From the NCBI GenBank assembly GCA_022561255.1, contig JADFRO010000005.1:1-24514 (forward strand): a DNA stretch of 24,514 bases, read 5' to 3'. How positions within the stretch are numbered: the first letter of the stretch is position 1; each line of letters opens with the position of its first letter. Both the position numbers and the translations under genes were made by a program. This document shows, one piece after another, positions 1 to 5,480 of this stretch. The notes under the pieces are model-generated. The model made no database searches. It saw only the letters and a list, made by a program, of their open reading frames with translations, and was not told the DNA's origin. The DNA comes from Planctomycetota bacterium. Its GTDB lineage: Bacteria > Planctomycetota > Phycisphaerae > UBA1845.

Positions 1-65
1 AGCAGTTCCGATACGCGAAGGTTTGCGGCGATGCGCTCGTCTTGACCGTTGACCGTGACTTGCAT
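1..65 (-). CDS. thiS: ThiS sulfur carrier protein, 5' end only (cut by window edge)
   Basis: The minus strand reads an ATG at 65 followed by MQVTVNGQDERIAANLRVSE and continues off the left edge. This is the typical first beta-hairpin and helix of the small ubiquitin-like ThiS protein, which carries sulfur as a C-terminal thiocarboxylate for thiazole formation in thiamine biosynthesis. Only about 21 residues are visible, so the diagnostic C-terminal Gly-Gly is outside the window. An AGGTGG-like ribosome-binding site lies about 8 bases before the ATG, and a good sigma-70-type promoter (115-143) lies upstream. MoaD-like or other small beta-grasp carriers are the alternative, but the N-terminal pattern fits ThiS best. 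Confidence 0.72.
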   Translation of the reverse strand, partial: MQVTVNGQDERIAANLRVSEL

Positions 66-114
66 GATCGCCCCACCTGAGAACGGGCGGATGCCCTACC
101 CGCCGCTGCAGGGG

Positions 115-143
115 ATTATAAGACGAAGCCGCTCACGCCTCAA
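115..143 (-). promoter_or_regulatory. Sigma-70-like promoter for thiS
   Basis: On the minus strand a -35 box TTGAGG (143-138) and a perfect -10 box TATAAT (120-115) are separated by exactly 17 bases. The predicted start is near 108, giving a leader of about 43 bases before the thiS ATG at 65. The -35 box overlaps the last codons of the upstream membrane-protein gene, which ends at 133. No thi-box (TPP riboswitch) pattern was recognised in the short leader. It does contain a GC-rich hairpin (GGCGG at 86-90 with CCGCC at 100-104). Confidence 0.6.
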
Positions 144-435
144 CGGGAACGATTACTTCTGCTCCGATTACGAGCCCGTAGACGATGGCGGCCGCGACAA
201 GGGCCATTGCGATGGCGACCTTGGCCTGGATACGCTGGGCGACGATGCCCGGTTCGGGACAATCGTCCTTACGGTTCGCCCACAAGACGATTCCGGCGAA
301 GCAAAGTGCTCCTGGAGTACCGAAATAGAGCACCGTCGTCAGGGCGACGTCCGTCATGGCGGGGCGGTAGAGGAGCATGGCCGTGGCGATCACGAGGCTG
401 GCGAGGGCTATCCATACACTGGCGAACGCAAGCAT
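133..435 (-). CDS. Small membrane protein of unknown function
   Basis: The 100-residue product has three hydrophobic segments: about residues 2-22, 30-53 and 72-95. A short charged loop (NRKDDCPEPG) lies between the second and third. An ATG at 435 with an AGGTG ribosome-binding site about five bases upstream supports the start. I do not recognise the family. The gene precedes thiS on the same strand, but thiS has its own promoter overlapping this gene's 3' end. The divergent gene at 524 leaves an 88-base intergenic region. Codon use and hydrophobic periodicity fit a real gene better than the overlapping plus-strand frames. Confidence 0.6.
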   Translation of the reverse strand: MLAFASVWIALASLVIATAMLLYRPAMTDVALTTVLYFGTPGALCFAGIVLWANRKDDCPEPGIVAQRIQAKVAIAMALVAAAIVYGLVIGAEVIVPVEA

Positions 436-523
436 GTTGCACCTGGGGGCCGATGAGATTCGTAAGGCCTACGGCGCACGTCGCGCCCGTCTCAGTGTAC
501 GCTTCTTTTGGGAGGATTCCAGA

Positions 524-862
524 ATGTTTGTGAGCATCAATCACATTCCAGTGGCCGACGGTCGTGAGGACGATTTCGAGCAGTTGTTCAAAACCCGCGA
601 TCGCTCCGTCGAGGAGCAGCCCGGCTTTGTCAGCTTGGACATTCTCAAACCGGGGATGCTTCTTTCCATGTCGAGCGACCCGCCCACCAAGCAGGACAAC
701 ACCTACCACGTGCTCACGCGGTGGGAGTCGGAGCAGGCGTTCTTCGCCTGGGTTCGGTCGGACTCTTTCAAGCAGGCTCACAGGCAGAAACGCGATCCGG
801 GAATCTTCGGCGGCAAGGCCATGGTGACCACGCACGCGACGATTGAGGGGGCTGGAAAGTAG
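524..862 (+). CDS. Antibiotic biosynthesis monooxygenase family protein (IsdG/HmoA-like)
   Basis: The 112-residue product is a single ABM ferredoxin-like domain. It starts MFVSINHIPV, continues with the helix GREDDFEQLFKTRD, and then has YHVLTRWESEQAFFAWVRSD followed by SFKQAH. Asn6, Trp67 and His86 sit where the IsdG-type haem-degrading enzymes carry their Asn-Trp-His triad, so haem degradation is a reasonable hypothesis. Many ABM proteins have other substrates, however. The start at 524 is chosen because GGGAGG lies 8 bases upstream and the family begins exactly here; the open frame upstream is unrelated to the family. It is monocistronic, convergent with pabA, and probably cytoplasmic. Confidence 0.82.
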   Translation: MFVSINHIPVADGREDDFEQLFKTRDRSVEEQPGFVSLDILKPGMLLSMSSDPPTKQDNTYHVLTRWESEQAFFAWVRSDSFKQAHRQKRDPGIFGGKAMVTTHATIEGAGK

Positions 863-870
863 TACGTCCG

Positions 871-892
871 CGCGGGCTGAAGCCCGCGGCTC
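871..892. repeat. Interspersed palindromic repeat, family A, copy 1
   Basis: A perfect hairpin CGCGGGCT-GA-AGCCCGCG (871-888) is followed by GCTC. The 21-base stretch 872-892 occurs again, inverted and identical, at 3125-3145, and in degraded form at 9515-9535. It sits between the convergent stops of the monooxygenase gene and pabA. No T-run follows, so it is not a standard intrinsic terminator, although the stem could still slow polymerase. Confidence 0.7.
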
Positions 893-911
893 GGAGTGGA
901 TTCTTTCGTTG

Positions 912-941
912 GCGCGGGTGGTTCGTACGCGCGGGTGGTTC
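912..941. repeat. Short direct repeat, two 13-base copies 17 bases apart
   Basis: GCGCGGGTGGTTC occurs at 912-924 and again at 929-941, separated by GTAC. It lies in the 98-base gap between convergent genes, just beyond palindromic repeat A. No function is evident. Confidence 0.55.
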
Positions 942-960
942 ACGCTCTTGTATTGATGAT

Positions 961-1530
961 CTATGCCCGCAGGAAGTTTGCGATGAGGCGGCTGCCCTCG
1001 GTGGTGAGGAAGCTTTCGGGGTGGAACTGCACGCCTTCGATCGGCATGGACGTGTGGCGAATGCCCATCAGCTCGTCGCGATCGGTCCAGGCGGTTACTT
1101 CGAACTCTGCAGGAAGCGAGTCGCGCTCCAGCGTGAGCGAGTGGTAACGCGTCGCCGTGAACGGGTTCGACAGGCCGTAGTAAATGCCCTGGCCGTTGTG
1201 GTGGATCGGGCTGGTCTTGCCGTGCATTAAGCGTTTCGCGCGAACGACCGTCCCGCCGAACGCCTGCCCGATGCACTGATGACCGAGGCAGACGCCGAGG
1301 ATCGGGACGGATCCGGCGAAGCGGTTTACGAGCTCGACACTCACGCCGGCTTCGTTGGGTGTGCACGGGCCCGGCGAGATGATGATGTGCGTGGGCTTTA
1401 ACGCGGCCAATTCGTCGAGACTGGCGGCGTCGTTGCGAACGACCTTCATTTCGCGCTTGTCGTCCAACCCGCCGATGGTCTGCACGAGGTTGTAGGTGAA
1501 CGAGTCGTAGTTATCAATGACGAGAATCAC
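961..1530 (-). CDS. pabA: Anthranilate/aminodeoxychorismate synthase glutamine amidotransferase subunit
   Basis: The 189-residue product is a class I glutamine amidotransferase (TrpG/PabA type). It supplies ammonia from glutamine to a TrpE or PabB partner for anthranilate or p-aminobenzoate synthesis. It opens ILVIDNYDSFTYNLVQ, has the ISPGP oxyanion segment near residue 51, and the nucleophile Cys81 in GVCLGHQ. His170 and Glu172 in FHPE complete the triad. The GTG at 1530 gives the canonical N-terminus. The longer open frame upstream only reads through palindromic repeats. No ribosome-binding site precedes the GTG, but a promoter (1537-1565) places transcription start at or next to it. PabA and TrpG cannot be separated without the partner gene, which is not in this window. 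Confidence 0.92.
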   Translation of the reverse strand: MILVIDNYDSFTYNLVQTIGGLDDKREMKVVRNDAASLDELAALKPTHIIISPGPCTPNEAGVSVELVNRFAGSVPILGVCLGHQCIGQAFGGTVVRAKRLMHGKTSPIHHNGQGIYYGLSNPFTATRYHSLTLERDSLPAEFEVTAWTDRDELMGIRHTSMPIEGVQFHPESFLTTEGSRLIANFLRA

Positions 1531-1536
1531 GCGGTG

Positions 1537-1565
1537 ATTGTAGCTGTAACGCCGCGGCTCGACAA
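1537..1565 (-). promoter_or_regulatory. Promoter immediately upstream of pabA (likely leaderless transcript)
   Basis: On the minus strand, TTGTCG (1565-1560), a 17-base spacer and TACAAT (1542-1537) are followed by six bases and then the GTG start at 1530. A start about seven bases past the -10 box falls on the first base of the start codon. Confidence 0.55.
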
Positions 1566-1620
1566 CGCGCGAGTATTGTTTCGTTACTCGCCATACGATG
1601 GGATGCGTCCGTCCCCCACC

Positions 1621-1698
1621 CTTCGCCGTTGGCGAAGAATGGGGCACCCGCGCAGGAGTGCCGATGAGCAACACGGCTTCCCCCCTTACCAAGGGGGG
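1621..1698. repeat. Repeat-rich intergenic block with two perfect hairpins
   Basis: Between the pabA start and the hemW stop lie CTTCGCC-GTT-GGCGAAG (1621-1637) and CCCCCCTT-ACC-AAGGGGGG (1680-1698). The second is followed by another G-run (GAGGGGGGT, ending at 1710). The core CCTTNCCAAGG is shared with the palindrome at 2941-2961 inside hemW. The 12 bases CCCCCCTTACCA reappear inverted at 3011-3022. This is repeat family B. It explains why the pabA frame stays open upstream of its true start. Confidence 0.65.
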
Positions 1699-1745
1699 AT
1701 CGAGGGGGGTCGCCTGCCGGACTTGGTGCAAAGTGCGCTCGAGCG

Positions 1746-3083
1746 TTACCTGAGTATGCGAAGCGTCGGTGTGTCGGAGTTGCAGGTGGCTACGAGCTCC
1801 GCGATGACGGCGTCGGCGATGAGCTGGCCGGTGCGGGTGAGAGCTATGCGTGCCTTACTGACGCGTACGAATTTCTGATCGCACATACGCGAAAGTTTGT
1901 CGCCGAAGAGCGCGATAGGGTCCGAACCGGTTCGGGCTTGGAATTCACAAACGGATAGCCCCTCGTTGAGTCGAAGCTGCATCATAATCAGTTCGTGCAT
2001 CAGCGTCTCGCCGCCGATGGCTTCGGACTCTCGTTCGGCGTGACTGTCCTGCTCGATCATGCGAACGTAGCCGTTCACGTCGGCGACGTTCTTGTAGCGT
2101 CGTCCGTCGACGCACCCGGCAGCGGACGGTCCCACGCCGATGTACGGCCTGTTTCGCCAGTAGATAAGATTGTGCAAACACTCCTCACCCGGTTTGGCGA
2201 AGTTGCTGATTTCGTATTGGCGGAAACCGGCTGCGGACAGCGTGTCGATGGTGATCATGAACATGTCGGCTTCGAGATTTTCGTCGCACGGCGTGACGCG
2301 GCCAGCCTCCCGTTGAGCGGTGAGTCGCGTCTTTGGTTCGTAGGTCAGTCCGTAACAGGCGATGTGGTCGACGCCGAGATCGATGGCCTTTTGAAGCGAT
2401 TGCGACCAGGTGTCGAGCGATTGGCCTGGGATGCCGAAGATCAGATCGAGGTTGATACGCTTGAACCCGTGACGTCGTAGCGTTGCGATCGACGGGGCGA
2501 TGTCGTCGGGTGAATGCAGCCGCTCAAGAGTTTCCAACTCGTCGGTGAAGAAGGACTGGGCTCCCATCGATACACGCGTAACGCCGGACGCAGCCAGCAG
2601 CTCCGCCTTGGCGTCGTCGACGGTGGCGGGATTGGCCTCAACCGTAAACTCATCGACGCGATCCACCGGGACCACGTTACGAATTGCGGTGAGCAGCCTT
2701 GCCAATTGATCGATTGGAAGAAGCGTCGGCGTGCCACCGCCGCAGAAGATCGTACGAATCTCCTGCGGTGAGTCGGCGATTCGGTGCTCAAGTTCTCGAA
2801 TGATCGCACCGACCAGTGGAGCTGTGTCACGATCCTTTAGGGCGACGGAGTAGAAGTCGCAGTAGCCGCACTTCGTTTCGCAAAACGGAGTGTGAACGTA
2901 CAACCCGCAACCCGAATCCTCCGGAGCCAACGGTTCTTCTCCCCTCCTTGCCAAGGAGGGGCTGGGGGAGGTCTCTGAAGATGGCGACGGAACCGCCTGT
3001 GGTCCGTCGTTGGTAAGGGGGGACGAGAGTGGGGCAACTTTTCTGGAACGGGCACCAAGTGGCGCTGCGTCGGAGATTCTCAT
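1746..3083 (-). CDS. hemW: HemW-like radical SAM protein (HemN/coproporphyrinogen dehydrogenase family), start uncertain
   Basis: This radical SAM protein has the CX3CX2C cluster motif at Cys68, Cys72 and Cys75 (YVHTPFCETKCGYCDFYS). It also has the SAM-binding FCGGGTPTLL and the HemW-type segment HNLIYWRNRPYIGVGPSA. HemW acts as a haem chaperone in respiratory chain assembly; older annotation calls it an oxygen-independent coproporphyrinogen oxidase. The ATG at 3083 gives 445 residues, longer than usual. Residues about 21-48 are encoded by a palindromic repeat element. A TTG at 2930 (Leu52), preceded by a purine-rich GGAGGGGAG stretch, would give 394 residues, the usual family size. A TATTAT box at 3105-3100, 16 bases before the ATG, slightly favours the longer form. 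Confidence 0.88.
   Translation of the reverse strand: MRISDAAPLGARSRKVAPLSSPLTNDGPQAVPSPSSETSPSPSLARRGEEPLAPEDSGCGLYVHTPFCETKCGYCDFYSVALKDRDTAPLVGAIIRELEHRIADSPQEIRTIFCGGGTPTLLPIDQLARLLTAIRNVVPVDRVDEFTVEANPATVDDAKAELLAASGVTRVSMGAQSFFTDELETLERLHSPDDIAPSIATLRRHGFKRINLDLIFGIPGQSLDTWSQSLQKAIDLGVDHIACYGLTYEPKTRLTAQREAGRVTPCDENLEADMFMITIDTLSAAGFRQYEISNFAKPGEECLHNLIYWRNRPYIGVGPSAAGCVDGRRYKNVADVNGYVRMIEQDSHAERESEAIGGETLMHELIMMQLRLNEGLSVCEFQARTGSDPIALFGDKLSRMCDQKFVRVSKARIALTRTGQLIADAVIAELVATCNSDTPTLRILR
2941..3022. repeat. Palindromic repeat element (family B) inside the hemW reading frame
   Basis: A perfect 10-base inverted repeat, CCCCTCCTTG (2941-2950) and CAAGGAGGGG (2952-2961), is followed by GCTGGGGGAGGT. 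The block closes with TGGTAAGGGGGG (3011-3022), the reverse complement of 1680-1691. It is read in frame as a Ser/Pro/Thr-rich stretch (residues about 21-48 of the longer HemW form), with no counterpart in the usual HemW N-terminus. Confidence 0.65.
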
Positions 3084-3124
3084 TGGACGTGGAACTGCAA
3101 TAATAAATCACGCTTCTATGTACT

Positions 3125-3145
3125 GAGCCGCGGGCTTCAGCCCGC
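3125..3145. repeat. Interspersed palindromic repeat, family A, copy 2 (inverted)
   Basis: This 21-base stretch is the exact reverse complement of 872-892, with arms GCGGGCT and AGCCCGC. It lies in the 147-base gap between the hemW start and the stop of the small RHH-like gene. Apart from an A/T-rich box just upstream of hemW, I see nothing else in that gap. Confidence 0.7.
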
Positions 3146-3230
3146 CCGATTTCGCTACGTTTGGATGCTACTCGATGGCCGGTAGATCGGGAAGTCGACT
3201 GCGGGGATCGCTCTACGCCGGCGAAACGAT

Positions 3231-3416
3231 CTATTCGAGATAACCCAAACCGCGAAGTCGTTCCGTAACGTCCTCGTCTGACTCGGCTGACTCAAGGACG
3301 GAGAGCTCTTTTTCGATCACGTGAACGATAAACTCATCGGCGGACCCGTATCCCGCGGCGTCGGCGATTTTCTTAACGCGATCGTAGAGATTGGCATCGA
3401 GCTTGATCTTGGCCAC
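3231..3416 (-). CDS. Small ribbon-helix-helix-like protein, third gene of the phosphodiesterase operon
   Basis: The 61-residue product starts MAKIKLDANLYDRVKKIADAAG, then GSADEFIVHVIEKELS, and ends RLRGLGYLE. The short beta strand followed by two helices resembles a CopG/Arc-type ribbon-helix-helix domain. The acidic C-terminal tail ending LGYLE suggests something other than a plain repressor. The GTG start at 3416 is supported by AAGGAG eight bases upstream. That ribosome-binding site overlaps the TAA stop of the preceding phosphodiesterase gene, so translation is probably coupled. Regulation of the operon, or a partner role for the enzymes, is inference only. Confidence 0.75.
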   Translation of the reverse strand: MAKIKLDANLYDRVKKIADAAGYGSADEFIVHVIEKELSVLESAESDEDVTERLRGLGYLE

Positions 3417-3428
3417 GGACGTAACTCC

Positions 3429-5480
3429 TTAGTTGTTGGGACGGTCGACGACAGCCGTCGATGTCGATTCGAAGAGGCTGGTGCCCGTCATCGTCGACGG
3501 CGGTGACACGTTGAACATTCGAAGAATCGTTGGAGCGATGTCCACCAGCGACGGAGCATCGCTTGCGATTCGCCGGTTGCTGAAAATCACACCGGGAACC
3601 TGATCGGCAGCGACGCAGTGGTCGGCGCTCCACGCGGAGTCGTTGTCGCGGACGATTTTCTTGGTGATTTCGCCCAGCGCGGTTTCCCAGGATGCGCGAT
3701 AGCCGCGATGGTACCCGATGATCAGGTCGGGAGCGGTCGAGGTATAGGGTCCGGTGTAGACCTCGTCTGCGCGGTAGACCTCGGCGATTACGGGCTGCCC
3801 GTCCTCCGGGTCTCGAACGGCCAGTAACTTCTCGCGAAGCTCTTCGAGCAGGGCGTCGCGATCGGCCGGTTCAACGATGCCGTCGCGCTCGCGACCCTTG
3901 AGATTAACGTACAAGCCGTTAATGCCGAGTCCGTAGGCTCGCGTTCGTGCCCAATTGACCCGGCGTGTCTTTTGCTTCTCGAACAAACCTTTCGCGTACT
4001 TGGGTCCGAGATATCCGTTGTCCCTCAGCCAGGTGTTGAGATTGAACTGGCGGCGAAAGTTGCAGAATCCGTGGTCGGACATGACCAACACGGTCGCGTC
4101 GTCGTAACGCCGGGCTACGTGGCCGACGATTTTGTCCATCTCGGCGTAAAGGGCGTCGACGACGCCATCAAACTTTCGAGCTTGTTTGGCCGTGCGGACC
4201 GGATGCTTTTCGTCACCGTCCCACCAGAAGATGTGTGACTGCAGGTCCGTGCTGGAAAAGTAAAAGAACAGCAGTCCATCCTCGTAATGATCCATCGCGT
4301 AATCGAGAAGATTCAACCGCTCCAAAAGAACGTAGCGAGCCTGCCTATGATATTCTCGATCGGTGAAGACGCGGTTGGAACGAGCGTTGTTCTCCTCTTG
4401 GAACCCGGTCGTGTAGAAAAGCCCCAAGGCCTCCGCGAGTTCGGTAATCATCTCCGGCGGCTCGGTGATCTGAACGTCACCGGGATCGGAAGGGTCGATG
4501 TTGATCGGCGAAAAGAACAATCTGAAGTTCGGTCGAACCTCTTGGAGGTAGATCCGGCAGATGCCGCTGACGTGCGTGTCGGGCAGGAAGGGCGGCATTT
4601 CCAGGGTGAAATCGAGCTTCGTCCACGCACTCCACTCACCGACGTTTAATACGATCGTTTGATCCTGGATGTCGATGCGGGCGCTGGACTCGGTCGGATG
4701 GCGATAGACGTCGAACTTGATCTTGGCGTCAACGGGTTTTTTCAGCGCGGTGTTCTTGGGCCCGATGAGTTCCGCCGTCGCGTGATTCTTATCGAAGACG
4801 ATTCGCCTGCGCATCCCGCCGCCCTCGCTGACTCGTCCCCTTGTATCCTCGGAGAAGTATTGATAGGTTCCGAATCCGCCCTGAAGATCAGGCGCGCCCA
4901 TGCCGGCGAGGCAGCAGACGTGCCCGTGTTTTGACGGGCTGGGCGGATAGTTCGATGGGATGTCGTAAATTTTCACCGGGACGCCGGCTTCGTCGAGATA
5001 ATCCCAAAACGGCGTCCCATGTCGCTGTAGCAGGGTCTGCGTCGGGTTGTGCTGAAAGGGCCAAAACGTCAAGGGTATTTTGTGTTTTCCGATCTCCCAG
5101 CCGTCCTCCCCTCCGATCGTAAGTGCGGCGGAGTAGACGGGGGCGGCTTGTTTGGTCGGGTCGCGGTGAACGAAATCGAAGATGCCGTGTACGCCGGGCC
5201 CCGCGCCGGTGATGAAGTTGGACCACGCGACGGGGCTCTGCGGTGGGATGCTCGTCGCAAGCGGCCGAAACCCGCCGTTGTCGCGCATCCGAGCGAGGTT
5301 GGGCATTAGGCCTGCGTCCATCAGCCTCTCGCATCGTCGCGGGTCCATTCCGTCGAACCCGATGATGACCACCTTGGGCAGCGGTTCACGCTTACCGTCG
5401 CACGCGGGGAGGGCTAGGCCTAGCGTCGTCGCACCCGTAACGAGAAGCGCAGCCGTGATCCATCGTCGTCGCTTGATCAT
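3429..5480 (-). CDS. Type I phosphodiesterase/nucleotide pyrophosphatase family lipoprotein
   Basis: The 683-residue product is an alkaline-phosphatase-superfamily enzyme (type I phosphodiesterase branch). The N-terminus has basic residues, a hydrophobic stretch and a lipobox ending at Cys27 (LALPAC), so it is a predicted lipoprotein outside the inner membrane. Expected metal-site residues are present: Asp43 in GFDGMD, a Ser82 nucleophile candidate in PPQSPVAWS, the Asp and His of STDLQSHIFWW, MSDHGF, and the late His in SADHC. It is probably active on a phosphodiester or phosphonate; the substrate is unknown. The ATG overlaps the stop of the upstream paralogue (ATGA at 5480-5477), and the small RHH-like gene follows 12 bases downstream. 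It is clearly related to its neighbour but not a recent copy. Confidence 0.88.
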   Translation of the reverse strand: MIKRRRWITAALLVTGATTLGLALPACDGKREPLPKVVIIGFDGMDPRRCERLMDAGLMPNLARMRDNGGFRPLATSIPPQSPVAWSNFITGAGPGVHGIFDFVHRDPTKQAAPVYSAALTIGGEDGWEIGKHKIPLTFWPFQHNPTQTLLQRHGTPFWDYLDEAGVPVKIYDIPSNYPPSPSKHGHVCCLAGMGAPDLQGGFGTYQYFSEDTRGRVSEGGGMRRRIVFDKNHATAELIGPKNTALKKPVDAKIKFDVYRHPTESSARIDIQDQTIVLNVGEWSAWTKLDFTLEMPPFLPDTHVSGICRIYLQEVRPNFRLFFSPINIDPSDPGDVQITEPPEMITELAEALGLFYTTGFQEENNARSNRVFTDREYHRQARYVLLERLNLLDYAMDHYEDGLLFFYFSSTDLQSHIFWWDGDEKHPVRTAKQARKFDGVVDALYAEMDKIVGHVARRYDDATVLVMSDHGFCNFRRQFNLNTWLRDNGYLGPKYAKGLFEKQKTRRVNWARTRAYGLGINGLYVNLKGRERDGIVEPADRDALLEELREKLLAVRDPEDGQPVIAEVYRADEVYTGPYTSTAPDLIIGYHRGYRASWETALGEITKKIVRDNDSAWSADHCVAADQVPGVIFSNRRIASDAPSLVDIAPTILRMFNVSPPSTMTGTSLFESTSTAVVDRPNN

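Noticed and set aside
66..114. TPP riboswitch upstream of thiS
   Set aside because: The predicted leader is only about 43 bases and no thi-box core was recognised.
871..888. Hairpin as an intrinsic terminator between the monooxygenase gene and pabA
   Set aside because: No T-run follows on either strand, and the sequence recurs elsewhere, so it is better described as an interspersed repeat.
269..1366. A 365-residue minus-strand open frame
   Set aside because: It runs antisense to the monooxygenase gene and in another frame of pabA, has low-complexity Arg/Pro/His-rich composition and no family resemblance. It is a shadow of high-GC coding sequence.
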